Part shown: positions 47,005 through 58,066 of the stretch, piece by piece
Numbering within the stretch: position 1 is the stretch's first letter
How the letters are laid out: each line of letters opens with the position of its first letter
Assembly: GCA_020747065.1 (NCBI GenBank)
Contig: JAGMVK010000004.1
Coordinates: 992,001 to 1,056,000 of the forward strand
Direction of reading: 5' to 3'
DNA: 64,000 nucleotides
Source of the DNA: Cadophora sp. MPI-SDFR-AT-0126
Taxonomy: Eukaryota > Ascomycota > Leotiomycetes > Helotiales > Ploettnerulaceae
Made by a program: the position numbers and the translations under genes
The notes under the pieces: generated by a model
Told to the model about the DNA's origin: nothing
The model's input: the letters and a program-made list of their open reading frames with translations, nothing else
Databases searched by the model: none

Positions 47005-48123
47005 ATGCTTTTAGCACGACAATTGTCATCGATAGCAATGAGGTACGAGGAAACGCACTATACCTCCATTTCAATCTCAACAGTCACCACGTTGTCTATA
47101 GTAGTCCCTGCGCTCGGTCCCAGATCAGAGTATCCCTACGCTGATGAAGATTGCACCACGTCAACAACTCCTCCTCCAGCATCCACAACCTCTGCTATCG
47201 CTGGCGCTGCCGGCGCTGCCACTCCTCCAAGTTGTACTGTAACAAAACTCACAGATGCCGTTATCGGCCTTGGAGTCCTCTGTGGCTTCTCAATCATCGG
47301 CTGCATAGTCCTCCTCATCCTCTTCATCAAGCAATCCAACTCGTCCGAAGATCGCAGCAACAACCGGAATCGAGACAGCACATCGCCACATTCCCGTCCC
47401 AGCTCCCCACTCGGACCATGGCACCACCTCCGAGATTTCGATACAAGGTCAGGAAGAGGAAGAGCCTACGACGGTCTAGGTATTGGTGGAAGTCGGGATG
47501 GCAGACTCCATCGACGACATTCCATGCACGATAGTCCACAGGCGAGAGACCCAATGGCGAGAAGTCCTCTCGCACCGCCTCCAAGATATATGGAAAGAGC
47601 TCCGGGGAACATGTCACAGCCGCACAATAGAGCAATGTTTCCCAGATCGCCTGGGATGAGGGGTATGTTTGCTCGATCACCACTGATGGCTGGGTATCCC
47701 TTCCTGCGAAATCCGAATATCAACCCAATGGCATTTCCTCAAGCGCAAGCCGGACATGCAAATATGCAAATGCCACAAATGCCACACCCTGGTCACTTAA
47801 ATCAACAACAATCACCAATGTATCAGCAACACGTACATCAGCATCCAGAACAGCCGGGTGCAATGCATCCAGAGCATGTAGCGATGGCGGATATGCGAGC
47901 AGCTCAAGAGCAGGCACAGCAGAGAGGCAGTGTAAGACCGGAGGAAGGAAATGTCGGGAGGTCGAGAGATCCTTCGAATGCTGGGACGGCTGTGCGTGAT
48001 GATGCTCTGGGGAGGCTGAGAAGAGAGGCGTTAGGTAGCAGACGGGCTTCGAGGAGTGAGACGGAGGGGTCAAGGGGAAGGAGAGGTGGGTTGTTTGATG
48101 GTGGACCGCCGGGACCTTTATGA
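47005..48123 (+). CDS. Single-pass membrane protein with Pro/Met/Gln-rich tail
   Basis: 372 residues, no intron, from an ATG at 47005 (the frame is open further upstream only from a non-ATG codon). A Ser/Thr-rich N-terminus with YTSISISTVTTLS and a CTTSTTPPP stalk leads to one transmembrane helix (AVIGLGVLCGFSIIGCIVLLILFI, about 92-115), then a long disordered tail: RRHS, many Pro/Met/Gln/His residues (MQMPQMPHPGHLNQQQ), ending with basic RRASRSE and GRRGG. Same architecture and orientation as the gene at 44341, including the 'TVTT' stalk opening, so the two may be old tandem paralogues. No signal peptide is evident. Function unknown. Confidence 0.78.
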   Translation: MLLARQLSSIAMRYEETHYTSISISTVTTLSIVVPALGPRSEYPYADEDCTTSTTPPPASTTSAIAGAAGAATPPSCTVTKLTDAVIGLGVLCGFSIIGCIVLLILFIKQSNSSEDRSNNRNRDSTSPHSRPSSPLGPWHHLRDFDTRSGRGRAYDGLGIGGSRDGRLHRRHSMHDSPQARDPMARSPLAPPPRYMERAPGNMSQPHNRAMFPRSPGMRGMFARSPLMAGYPFLRNPNINPMAFPQAQAGHANMQMPQMPHPGHLNQQQSPMYQQHVHQHPEQPGAMHPEHVAMADMRAAQEQAQQRGSVRPEEGNVGRSRDPSNAGTAVRDDALGRLRREALGSRRASRSETEGSRGRRGGLFDGGPPGPL

Positions 48124-48523
48124 GCTTAATATTGCGGAGGAATGGAAAGAGATCTTGATTCCTAAATGGCTTGGCATTGTGGTAGCAGTTTTGTTTTGTT
48201 GTCGAGATCACAAGAAGAGTTTAATGGCCTGCCTGTGTTTTGCAGAATACCGGGTTCTGCTCTTATACCACGTATTAGAGGCATGATGATTGATGGGTAA
48301 TGAATGACAGACATCTATTAGAAAATTGGGTATTGACTAGTAAGCGATTTCTTCCAAGCCTACATATGCTTTGACGTGGTTCACGTGAATTCTTATTGAC
48401 GCCAAGGCACACGGACAGGAATGTTCTCACTCCTTCAGCATTTCCTTTTCCTCGACTCAACACGACCCATCGAGCAAGTTCATTCTGTCATTAAAGAGTG
48501 GGCTCATATTCAGAAGTCTCACC
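48124..48523. other. Intergenic, 400 bp
   Basis: 3' and 5' UTR space. Nothing recognised. Confidence 0.4.
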
Positions 48524-49680
48524 ATGACATGCCCAACATCTCGAAAGCCCAGCAACAGCTACACATCCATCCTCGAAGTGACTATCAAAATACCTCTACC
48601 ATTTTTGGCTGGTTCTACCTCGTCAAATAATATAAGTGCCTCCAGCGATGTCGCTTCTACCTCTCAAAATTCCTCCACGACAGAGTTCCCCGTCGAAATT
48701 CAACAATCTGTCTCTTCCAATTTTTCACTTTTCAGTAAATTGCCATACGATATCAGGCTCATTATCTGGGAGCTAACCATATCAGAAGGTCGAACCATTC
48801 ACCTTCAAAATGGCAACGAGCAACAAAGAAGGAGGTGTCCGAGGCCAAGCCCAAAAAAGCGTTTTCCGCAATCGATGCTGCAATTGCTAGATTCCGCGAG
48901 GAGAATGATGAGAGAAAGACGACTGGTACAATCAATGCGTCATGCTCAACCAAGACCCCTTCAGCCAACGATTCTTCGTGGCGAACCCCCGCTATTCTCC
49001 AAGTCAACAAGGAGTCCCGAAGTGTCGGTGTGAAATGTTACGAGCTCGCCCTCCAGGGACAACGCGGCGGAAAGCCTATCTATATCGACTACTCCAGAGA
49101 TGAGCTTTGTCTTCAAGGTCTCGACACCCTGGAAGTACTCTACGGTCGGAAGATCTTCGGCGATGACCTCCAAAGCCTCGCCAATTTCTACGGAGCGCGT
49201 CCTCACAAGCCAGATATGAGACAGGCACAAAATGATGTTGAGATGAAATTGCGCTTCCTGAGCTTCGCGACAGTGGTTACAGATATCAAACACATTTTGA
49301 CTTCCTTGATCACTCTCTTCCGCAACCTCGAGATGATCACCTGCCAGCGGGTGCCACGAGTAATTCGAGATGACAGGTTCATGGCACGATACGACGGCTG
49401 GGTAAATATGGACAGTAATTGGGCATACGAGGATACGAAGGCATTGGAAGATAAATTGAAGGGGCTCTGGGCAAAGGATGATGAGCAGCGGGGAATGCAG
49501 TGCGCGCCGAACAAAATCCCGAAGTTCAACTTCGTGGGTGTCCCTCGTCTGCGAGACTGTGTTCCTATAACGATCGATTCGTATCGAGGCACATCTCAAG
49601 TCTTTGGGCCTCCACCACCGGTTCCTCGAGTATACAGTGGACCGGCAGGTTGGTATCCAGAAGAGTTCATTTATGCTTGA
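48524..49680 (+). CDS. 2EXR-domain protein interrupted by a one-base frameshift
   Basis: The first frame starts at ATG 48524 and carries a Ser/Thr-rich leader and the 2EXR motif FSLFSKLPYDIRLIIWEL (about residues 68-85), continuing to about 48860. The rest of the domain and C-terminus continue in another frame to a stop at 49680 (TPAILQVNKESRSVGVKCYE, then LFRNLEMITCQ). The change of frame lies near the run of six A at about 48853-48858: one more A would join PSPKK to AFSAIDAAIARF in a single frame. No intron of plausible length (45 nt or more) with GT and AG bridges the two. So this is either a sequencing or assembly error or a recent loss-of-function. With the frames joined it would be about 385 residues. 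Function unknown. Confidence 0.65.
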
Positions 49681-50583
49681 GCGCGGAAATATGCAGGGCT
49701 TTGACATGTGCGATGTTTGTATGATAGAACAAATAAGAATAAAGAAAAGGATAAGCCAAAGTACTCCAATGGTTCTACAATATGTATCAAAGAATGACAA
49801 CAGGCCTTTTGAAACTCTTGACCTTTTCAGCTATGCAGTAGTGGCTCTGACCCTCAAGAGTTCGATAGATTGCACAGAAACACTTGTAAGATGTTGCAAC
49901 ACAATTCAGGACTGTCTAAAGTGCTTCATTTTAGTTTGAAACTTGTTGATTTTCGTTTGATGATTACACCTTCAACAGAAGAGATATGTAGACCTGCCAA
50001 TAGATATCATTCATTGAGTTTTGAAGGATGTAAACTTGCAACTTGGGTGCTTCCAAGCTTCTCTTGTATTCTGCCAATGAAAGGGATTAAGTGACAGTGG
50101 CAAACATTAACAGCTCGGATTATCAAAGAATGACATTTACAAAGTATGGCAAGACGACTAGACACAACAAGACAATGACCGCTGTAGGGAAACACTGGGC
50201 GCTTGCAACCACATAAGACAGCTGAGGGGCAGCATGCAGCAGCTGTAGCTGGGAGGGCCTTTTTAAAGCTTCTAAACCAGCACATTATGTTTCAATAGCA
50301 AACAAGATATATTAAACTAAATTATAGCGATAAAAATGAAAGAATTTCAAGATGTAGAGAGATGTGAAGCGAGAGGGCTGAGATCTATGCAAAGTAAAGA
50401 TTTGGGGTCCAGATAAAGGGTGCACGGACCTAGCATCGTCATTAGGCGGCTGGGAATGCCTTCATTCAAGGCCGCCGCAATCTGCATGCTCGAAGCCTCT
50501 ACATCACCCCAAACAACATTCACGACAACAACTCAGCGCAGTGATTGCTTGCTCGGTAAGCTCCAGCAGGAGCGATATCGTGC
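49681..50583. other. Intergenic, 903 bp
   Basis: Low-GC sequence with no supported gene; frames at 49604-49939, 49870-50094 and 50007-50285 are unsupported. Includes the snx41 promoter. Confidence 0.45.
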
Positions 50584-52732
50584 ATGATGTGGAACGACGA
50601 GGACAACAACCCTTATGGGACAAGCTTCGAGCGCCGTGATTCAACATCAGCAGCCAACCCCAGCTCCCCAGGCTCTCGTGAGTTCTCCTCTCCTCTTCTT
50701 TTCGTCAGGTCGCAGAGATGATGCAGTCAATTTGCTTGGATGATGAGCCAGAAGCTAACAATGACTGGCACATCGTAGAACATGGCTATGGAGGGCCGCG
50801 CACTCCTTCCACTACCAGTGACGCCCACGACACCGAGACGGACACTCGAACTCAGCAATACGATACCAGCGACGCCGGGAGTGATGATGAGTATGGGGGA
50901 TCTATGCAAGGAGCTCCGAAGCGCAAGAAGGGTGGATATGATAGTCGAATTGAGCAGATCCTCTACGAGAACCCTGACCTTCCGATTCTGATTGTGGATG
51001 CTGGCAAGAGCTTGGAGAGTGGCGGAAAATACATTGTCTATACCATTCGAACTGGAGTATGGAAATGAGAATACAAGTGCGAGCTATGCTAATGCTGGGT
51101 AGGATCTGGAGGTTCGAAGAAGATATTCCGAATTCGCATCTCTCAGAGACGCCCTCTCACGCTTACATCCTACCCTGATCGTGCCGCCAATCCCAGAGAA
51201 GCATACTATGGCAGACTACGCTGCGAATCCAACCAAGGCGAAGCAGGACCAGCAAATAATCGACCTACGGAAGCGCATGTTGGCAGTATTCTTGAACAGA
51301 TGTAGGCGCATGGACGAGATTCGGAACGATGGGGTTTGGTGGAGGTTCCTTGATCCAAATTCAAGCTGGGTATTTTCTCTCCGTTGCAAGCTCTAGTATA
51401 AATGCTGACAGTTACCAGAACGAGGTTTTACATTCTCACCCAATTGCATCCATTCCAAAATCCAACATGAAAGCCCCACCACTCGACCCCGCCAACCCCT
51501 CACCTGCTCACGCATTTCTTCCTGTCCCAGCTACGTCTGCGAAGTTGAAAGCAGCTTCATCCTCTTCGACCAATGCCCAAGGCATGCCAAACCAACCTTC
51601 CGAATATGCTGCTAGTCCGTCAACAGCCGCCCATACTATACCAGGCATCCAAGTGTTTGGCCGATTCCCTCCTGACTCTCAACACTTGAGCGAGCAGGAA
51701 CTTGATCCATACTTTATCAACTTTGAAGCAGGCACGAAGGAGCTTGAATTACTTCTTACGGGACCTATTGAGAAAGTCAACCGGAGGACACTCCAACACC
51801 TATCATCCTTGTCATCGGATTTAGCAGAGCTTGGCGCAAGATTTAATGGCTTTTCGCTGTCAGAACCATCGCCATCTCTTGCAGCTGCAATTGAAAGAGT
51901 GGGACAAGCTGTAGACTCTTCGTACCTGGCGACTGAGGAGCTATCGGGTTCATTGGGCGCAAGCTTCGCTGAGCCAATGAGGGAAAGCGCGCAGTTTGCT
52001 GGAGTTGTCAGAAGTGTTCTACGGTACCGTGTTCTGAAGCGTGTTCAACAAGAAATGACCAATGATGAGCTGGCAAAGAAGAGAGCATTGCTTGAGTCAC
52101 TGGAGCGAAGCGAGACGGAAGCCAAGCGAATCGAGCAATATCTGAACAGTAGTGGTACAGGCAATATTCCACGGCGGTCAAACTCATCGGCCAGGGACCC
52201 TCTCAGCACGAGACGGGAGAACAATCAAGAAGATACAGCATCTATCGATTCCGACTTCCCCCCGACGCATGGCGATGGTTCCAGCCCCCCTTCGGCAACC
52301 CAAGGAGCACCCGAAGAGCAACCCAGCCCAGCTCATCGAAAAAGCTCAAGTGGGAACTTCATCACAAACAAGATTTTTGGCCGAATCAGTCATGCGGTTC
52401 ATGGAGTTGTGGATGTTGACCCCGAACGAACTAGGCGAGACCAGATTGGCAAGACGAGAGAGTCCATCGAGCAACTGGAGCAGGCACAGCAAGCTTCGGA
52501 GCAGGACGTTCGTAATGCTAGTTCGGGCGTGTTGAAGGACTTGAAGCGCTTCCAGGCTGAGAAGGAAGATGATTTGAGACGTTATATGGTAAGTCTTTGA
52601 TTCCGCTGAGGAAATATTAGTCTCTAACTCCTCCAGCTTTCATATGCAAAGAGTCAAATCGAATGGGCGAAGAAGAACAAGGAGACTTGGGAGGAAGCCA
52701 AAGCCGAGATCAACAAGATAGATGAGACTTGA
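50584..52732 (+). CDS. snx41: Sorting nexin 41 (PX-BAR protein)
   Basis: Five exons: 50584-50677, 50716-51056, 51103-51369, 51419-52588 and 52637-52732, giving 655 residues. The start MMWNDEDNNPYGTSFERRDS matches the conserved N-terminus of fungal Snx41. The PX domain is at about 105-225 (PDLPILIVDAG, the phosphoinositide-binding RRRYSEF at 150-156, and IVPPIPEKH). A Ser/Pro-rich linker and a long helical BAR-type region follow (FGRFPPDSQHLSEQELD to the C-terminal SYAKSQIEWAKKNKETWEEA). By family knowledge it binds PI3P on endosomes and, with Atg20/Snx42, retrieves proteins to the Golgi and supports selective autophagy. Intron 1 would be only 38 nt, unusually short, so that junction needs transcript proof; the others are 46-49 nt. 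Confidence 0.9.
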
Positions 52733-53512
52733 GAGGCCAATGAAAACATGAGATGATGATGGTGAATACATCCAGAATCATGGATAGGGTGGTAATATCG
52801 ATTTGGGAGCGCTCTGGAGAGCGATTAGGAGTTTACGATGGTTGGTGTAATTACTTTTGACTGCGAGCTTAGCAGCAATAGATCCCCATTTGATTCATGA
52901 GTGTACTTGAGCCTTGCAAAAGAGTATGTGAGTTCAGTCAACACATTTCGTATGATTATCTGACCTCGGCTCCATGCTGGGCATCAAGCTCGTCATTCGA
53001 GGCCTGAGTCTAGCTAATCAGGTGGGCTGCATTTATTGACCAACAACATGGGCACTTACTTCAACTAAAAGCACCATACCAATAAATCAAGGTCGTTAGA
53101 GTATCTGGTTAGTCTCAGCCACACGTCGAACATTATCTCGACCATTTCCTGTCGTCCGAATTTACAGATACAGTTCGAGAGTCAATGTGCCCAGCTCGTT
53201 GGACCGCGTAAGCGCTCAGATTGTTTTATCAGATTGGATGGCAATCATGCAAAGTTCATGCACTCATCAGCTGTCAAAGAGGGGGCTGCAGCAGTGAGAG
53301 CGCGGGGAAATAAATAAAGCACGGGCCATTCCGAGCAAAATCCGGGGTAATGATGTCACAATTCCGAACTGTCCCGGGCTTTCCAAGAGCGAAATCGAAC
53401 TACTCGAAGGGAGTAAGCTTCAACACCCCCTCATCTTGTACATATGAACCTTCATTGCCCCATCGATGAAGTGGAGCTCCGTTGAACTTTGAATATCATC
53501 AAAATTGCAACC
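52733..53512. other. Intergenic, 780 bp
   Basis: 3' UTR of snx41 and promoter of the carrier gene. No gene or repeat recognised. Confidence 0.45.
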
Positions 53513-55026
53513 ATGTCTTTCTCGCAGTACAACAGCCAATTGGTAACATTTCAGAAGAGTTTCCCTTGTTTTGGAGCTCTTGCTAACATTTCCAGGACGC
53601 CTTTTCGTCTTATCACAAAGTCCAAGAAGAGTCCTCTTCTCCTCTCCAGGGGCCAGCTCTCCCAGCCCTCGGCCATGCTCTTGCAGGATCCACAGGCACG
53701 GCTATTGCCAATCTAGCCATCTACCCTCTCGACCTCGTCATTACTCGCCTCCAGGTTCAACGATCTTTGCGGAAATCATCTACCACTGCCGATGAAGGAG
53801 AGTACAAAGGTGTTCTCGATGCTTTTGAGCAGATCTATAACAAGGAAGGAGGGTTGAGTGCGTTCTATGGCGGAGTCCTACAGGACACGGGCAAATCGAT
53901 TGCGGATTCGTTTTTATTTTTCTTGTTCTACAACTATCTGAGGACAAGTCGCCTGCAGAAGAAGGGACTTAATGCTACGGCGCTGCCTGCACTTGATGAG
54001 CTTGGAGTTGGTGCATTCGCTGGAGCTTTGTCCAAACTCTTCACTACACCTATTTCCAACATCGTTACACGCAAGCAAACGGCATCGATGATAGCAGCTC
54101 GATCCTCATCCACCAGGACGGAACCAACAGTCAGTGACATAGCTTCACAGATCCGCTCCGAGAAAGGCCTCCAGGGATTCTGGTCCGGATACTCCGCATC
54201 GCTCGTGCTAACGCTCAATCCAAGCATCACATTCTTCCTCTACGAAACATTCAAGCGGACTCTCCTCCCCCGCTCTCAACGTGATGACCCTGGAGCCAGA
54301 ATAACCTTCCTCATGGCAGCGTTCAGCAAAGCCATCGCCTCATCCATCACCTACCCCTTCGCACTCGCCAAAGCCCGCGCCCAAATCTCCTCCAAACCAC
54401 CAGTCGACAAAGAGAGCGCCGAGATAGTAATGGAAGAAGTTGAGAAAAGCCGCAACAGGACCGACGCCGAGAAAGCAGGGAGAGACGCCAAGAAGCTCGC
54501 CAAAGGCAGCACAGTCTTCGCCACCATCCTCCGCATCTACCGCACCGAAGGCCCAGCCGCTCTCTACGAAGGCGTCTGGGGCGAGATATTCAAAGGCTTC
54601 CTCACGCACGGCACGACCATGATCATCAAAGAACAGATCCACAAACTCATCATCCAGGCCTACTACATGATCCTCAAAGCACTGAACAAGTACCCCAGTC
54701 CCAGCGAGCTCGCCAAGCAAGCAAGCGATGCTGTCCAAGATGCTGGTGAGAAAGCCGGCCAGTACGTCGCCAATGCGACGGGCAAGGGAGGTGAGTTGCT
54801 CAAGGACGGATACGAAAATGTTGCTGAGCGCGTAGGCATCACGACGGAGCGTGCGGGCGTCGTGGCGAATAATGCGACGGAGGCAGCGAAGACGGCGAAT
54901 GATTTTTCGGCGAAGGAGGCGGGGAATCTGCTAGGGAATGCGCAGGAGATGCTGGGTGGGAAGATTGAGGAAGCTGGACATGCGTTGAAGAATTCAGAAG
55001 TGAAGCAGGTTAAGAAGGATGAGTGA
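53513..55026 (+). CDS. pmp47: Pmp47/Ant1-type peroxisomal mitochondrial-carrier-family protein with C-terminal helical tail
   Basis: Exons 53513-53542 and 53596-55026 (53-nt intron, GTAACA...GCTAAC...TCCAG) give 486 residues. Three carrier repeats are present: the signature P-x-D-x-x-x-x-R is full in repeat 1 (YPLDLVITRLQ, about 53-63) and degenerate in repeats 2 (TPISNIVTRKQ) and 3 (YPFALAKARAQ), as in Pmp47/Ant1. Repeat 3 carries a long charged insert (about 60 residues, EVEKSRNRTDAEKAG). By family knowledge these carriers exchange ATP for AMP across the peroxisomal membrane for fatty-acid activation. After the last helix comes a 112-residue Ala/Gly/Glu/Lys-rich amphipathic tail (375-486). 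Substrate and location are inferred from family. Confidence 0.88.
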
Positions 55027-55828
55027 TGGGTGGTAGGGGTGGAGTATAGTCAGGAAAGGATGCCAAATGTAATATGATGGTTCAGGATGGGGTTGGGAGG
55101 ATGATCTCTGTTCTTGCACAGTGTGTTGGAAATGAGGGGTGCCGGGCACGGAAAATGAAATTGGCCTTACTTACACTTCTTCATATTGTAGTTACTCATT
55201 TTGGAGTTTAATGACATTCAAGGAATTACAGCGCACTGACGCTTTTCCGCCGCCTGCTCTGCCGCCTGAGATTATGAATGCGATTGGCGGGGTTTTCTGG
55301 GGAGACATGTTGAGGCTGTAAGAGAACCTTATCACATTTTTTCATACGAAATCTGAAGAAGGTTGACCTCTACCGCCCTCCACCTTGATCTGGTTGCATT
55401 TGTCGATGCATGACGCAAAGTGGTCACTATTTACCGATGGGCTCGGGCTTCAGGGGTTAGCCGAGGTATTATTTATTGTCAAGACTCCGTAAGAGCAAGA
55501 TACTCTTTATTGAGGATGTTGACGTGGCAGCATTGGCACTGCTGAGAATGGCCTTGCAAATCTCAATTAGGCAACTTACATTTAGCGTTCTATTGTTATA
55601 ATTGACGAAATCTGCATTGGTTGGAGAAGCCATGTTGACATCACGTGCGAGGAGAATAAACAAATTTTAGGGCCAACGCGTCAATTCTTGTCTATCCGTA
55701 CAATGCAGTGGGTATCATCCATGTATGCGTAAAACAACTCGTCAACCGAAACTCCACTTTTAATTCCACAAGTAATCGACCCCAGCTTGAGACTCAAAAG
55801 AAACAAGGCCACATCCATCAACGATATG
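55027..55828. other. Intergenic, 802 bp, between convergent genes
   Basis: 3' ends of the carrier gene and of the 260-aa gene face each other here. Frames at 55139-55321 and 55469-55663 are unsupported. Confidence 0.45.
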
Positions 55829-56710
55829 TTAATTGCATCCAGACTCCCAGCGTGGCAAGGAGAGTAACTCGATGACATCCAGCCCTGGTGGATTTCCAGT
55901 CCGCGGTGCCAAGAAGTTGGTGATCGGACCAGAAATGCCGGTTCTGATCCGGATGGGCCGAATCTTTGCGACCGAACACTTGCATCCTGAGTGTCTGTTG
56001 ACGCATGGCTTTGGGTCCTTGACTTCTGGTCGGAAACAGCTGTGGTGCAGATGGTACTCGGAGGCCTTCATGACGTTGATAGTTAGGTAGAACTTATCGC
56101 GGACGAACTCGAGGATTGGCATGGTGGGGTAGCGAGAGTCTGGAGTCAATACCTGTGCGGGGTGAAACTCGTGGTGGTAGATGTGAAATTCGTCGGGCTT
56201 GGTATCAAGGAGGAATGGCTTTGCGATGATGCAAGCTTGAGTGCGTGGGTACTCGAAGCTGATCTCGGTGAACCTAGTCCAGTCGATGGAATTGACACTC
56301 GGATAATGTTAGTAAGGAGTGACTGGTATTCTTGGGATAGGGACTTACGTGGTCAATGGAATGTTCTCATCCAGCAACATGACGTCTGTGACGAGGCAGG
56401 AGATAGTGAGTCGAAGGATGGCACCGTCACTGGCAATAGCATTCTCCACAGCCTATCATCGTGTCAGTATTGTGCAATGCTGATTGGAAGATCTACATAC
56501 TTGTGTGACTGCAGCAGTAAAGCCCTGAGAGACATGCAGGATGTCGGTGTTGAGGACTGGTGTCAAGACAGCCCGGATTCTACCGGGGAATGCCTGGAGG
56601 TCTACCGACTTCAACGGGCGAACAGTGACCTCGAAGATTTTGGCTAGAATGCCGTCACCTTGGAGCTTAGAAATTGTGCCAAAGCCGGTTGCTGGGACTG
56701 GAAGAGACAT
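55829..56710 (-). CDS. Uncharacterised 260-aa protein
   Basis: Exons 56710-56501, 56452-56349 and 56297-55829 with introns of 48 nt (GTATGT...CTGAC...GATAG) and 51 nt (GTAAGT...ACTAAC...CCGAG) give 260 residues. It begins MSLPVPATGFGTISKLQGDG and has alternating strand patterns (AKIFEVTVRPLKSVDL, GAILRLTISCLVTDVML, RFTEISFEYPRTQACIIAKP), then HIYHHEFHPAQVLTPDSRYP and LEFVRDKFYLTINVMKASEY, and a Cys/His-bearing end (HHSCFRPE, PCVNRHSGCKCS). It looks like a small beta-rich protein with a possible metal or disulfide site. No signal peptide, so probably cyt osolic. Family not recognised; splicing is well supported. Confidence 0.75.
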
Positions 56711-56859
56711 TTTGGTGAAGGTGGTGTGTGATTGTATGAAAGAAGTTGTTGGGAGGTGGAAAGTTGGCGTTGAATGCAAGACGCGTTCTCTCTCGAAAAC
56801 ACACTATATATAATAAACAAACAGGTCGGTAGTTGATCGCGAATTGTCGAGTGATTGCG

Positions 56860-58066
56860 CTAGCATTGGAAGCTAATCCCCATCCGATCAACAACACTGG
56901 CTCCGCCTGAAGCGAAACCTGTCCCTTCTGCCCTGATCTCGACCAATCCGGGCTTGATCTTCTCCTTCTCGGTCTTTCCGTCCTCATTGGTTGACCTGCC
57001 AGCCTTGCCCTTTCTTTCAGTTAGATCAGCTCCGCACACATAGCATACAACAGCATTCTGGTCCACGTCGGGCGCATGAGGATCATGAACACCGGTCGGG
57101 GTCATGAACTTGGACACACAGCTCTTACATAGCACATGGCCGCAAGGCTTAGCCAGCATCGCCTTGGAAGTATTGCTCAGTGCCTTCTTGCATGACGGAC
57201 AGATTCGCTGACTTGTCTTCTTAGTAGCATCCTTTTCTTCGGTGAATTTCACCTCGACCAACGTGTGCAGGGAATAGTTGTGCGGCTTGTCAGTTTGAGA
57301 TGCAGGGCATACTGGAGATGACTTGGCTTTCTTAACAATGGTGTGTAGAGCAGTCTGTGTGTTGGATGAAGGTGTGATTGATGGTACCCAGAATGAAGGT
57401 AGAGTTGTCTTGGAAGCCTTTGTGATCCTGTTAACAACTATAGGAAGGCTGAAGCGTGATAGAGTCACATACCTTCTCATCATCAATGGCCTTCCTTGCT
57501 TTTGTTCTTTCATCACGAGCAATGCGAAGCAGTTCGTCTTCATCAAGTTCAAACTTTCTCTTCTCACCCCTCTTTCCTCCTACAACATCCTCTTCGACAA
57601 TGATCTTGCCACCCTCTCTGCCAACTATCTTTTGGTCAGTGGAGGCTCCTTTCATCTTGGCCTCCAATCCTGCCTGGATTCTTTCAAAGTCTTGAACTGC
57701 TCTTTCCTTTGCTTCAGCATCCTCTCTGGCTCTGTCCTCCTCAGCATCTTTCTCCTCTTTCTCTCTTGCTTTCTCGAGACGCTTGATCTCTTTCTTCTGG
57801 GAGAGAATGTTGTTTAAGGCACACTCCCTACAGAAGATGTCTCCATGCAAGCAAGACACAGGGGAAACTGCTGGCTGGAGGCACAGTCTGCAGGAAGCAA
57901 AGGGCAGGAAAGAATCTCTTGAGAGACGAGCTGATGTAGAGTTCCATGCTGCCTTTGCTTGTTCCCTCTCATGAGATGTGAACACTGCTCGTGATGTGTT
58001 TCTCTTACCTGTATACTTGTCAGTTGTGTTAGGTAGCCTTGTGGTTTAAGGCTTACTGTGAGACAT
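56860..58066 (-). CDS. NOSIP: NOSIP-like U-box/RING E3 ligase homologue
   Basis: Exons 58066-58057 (10 nt), 58008-57473 and 57417-56860 with introns of 48 and 55 nt give 367 residues. It begins MSHSKRNTSRAVFTSHEREQ; the N-terminal NOSIP zinc-finger half has Cys43/46, Cys56, His58 and Cys63/66 (CRLCLQP...CLHGDIFCREC), followed by a LSQKKEIKRLEK coiled coil. The C-terminal half-RING has CPSC at 255-258, CGH at 274-276, CKSC at 279-282 and CYVC at 307-310. That order matches NOSIP family proteins, which act as ubiquitin ligases and associate with spliceosome complexes in other eukaryotes. The second intron must use the AAAG acceptor (EK|ASKTTLPSFW); the nearer AACAG gives a premature stop. Divergent from tafazzin. 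Confidence 0.88.
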
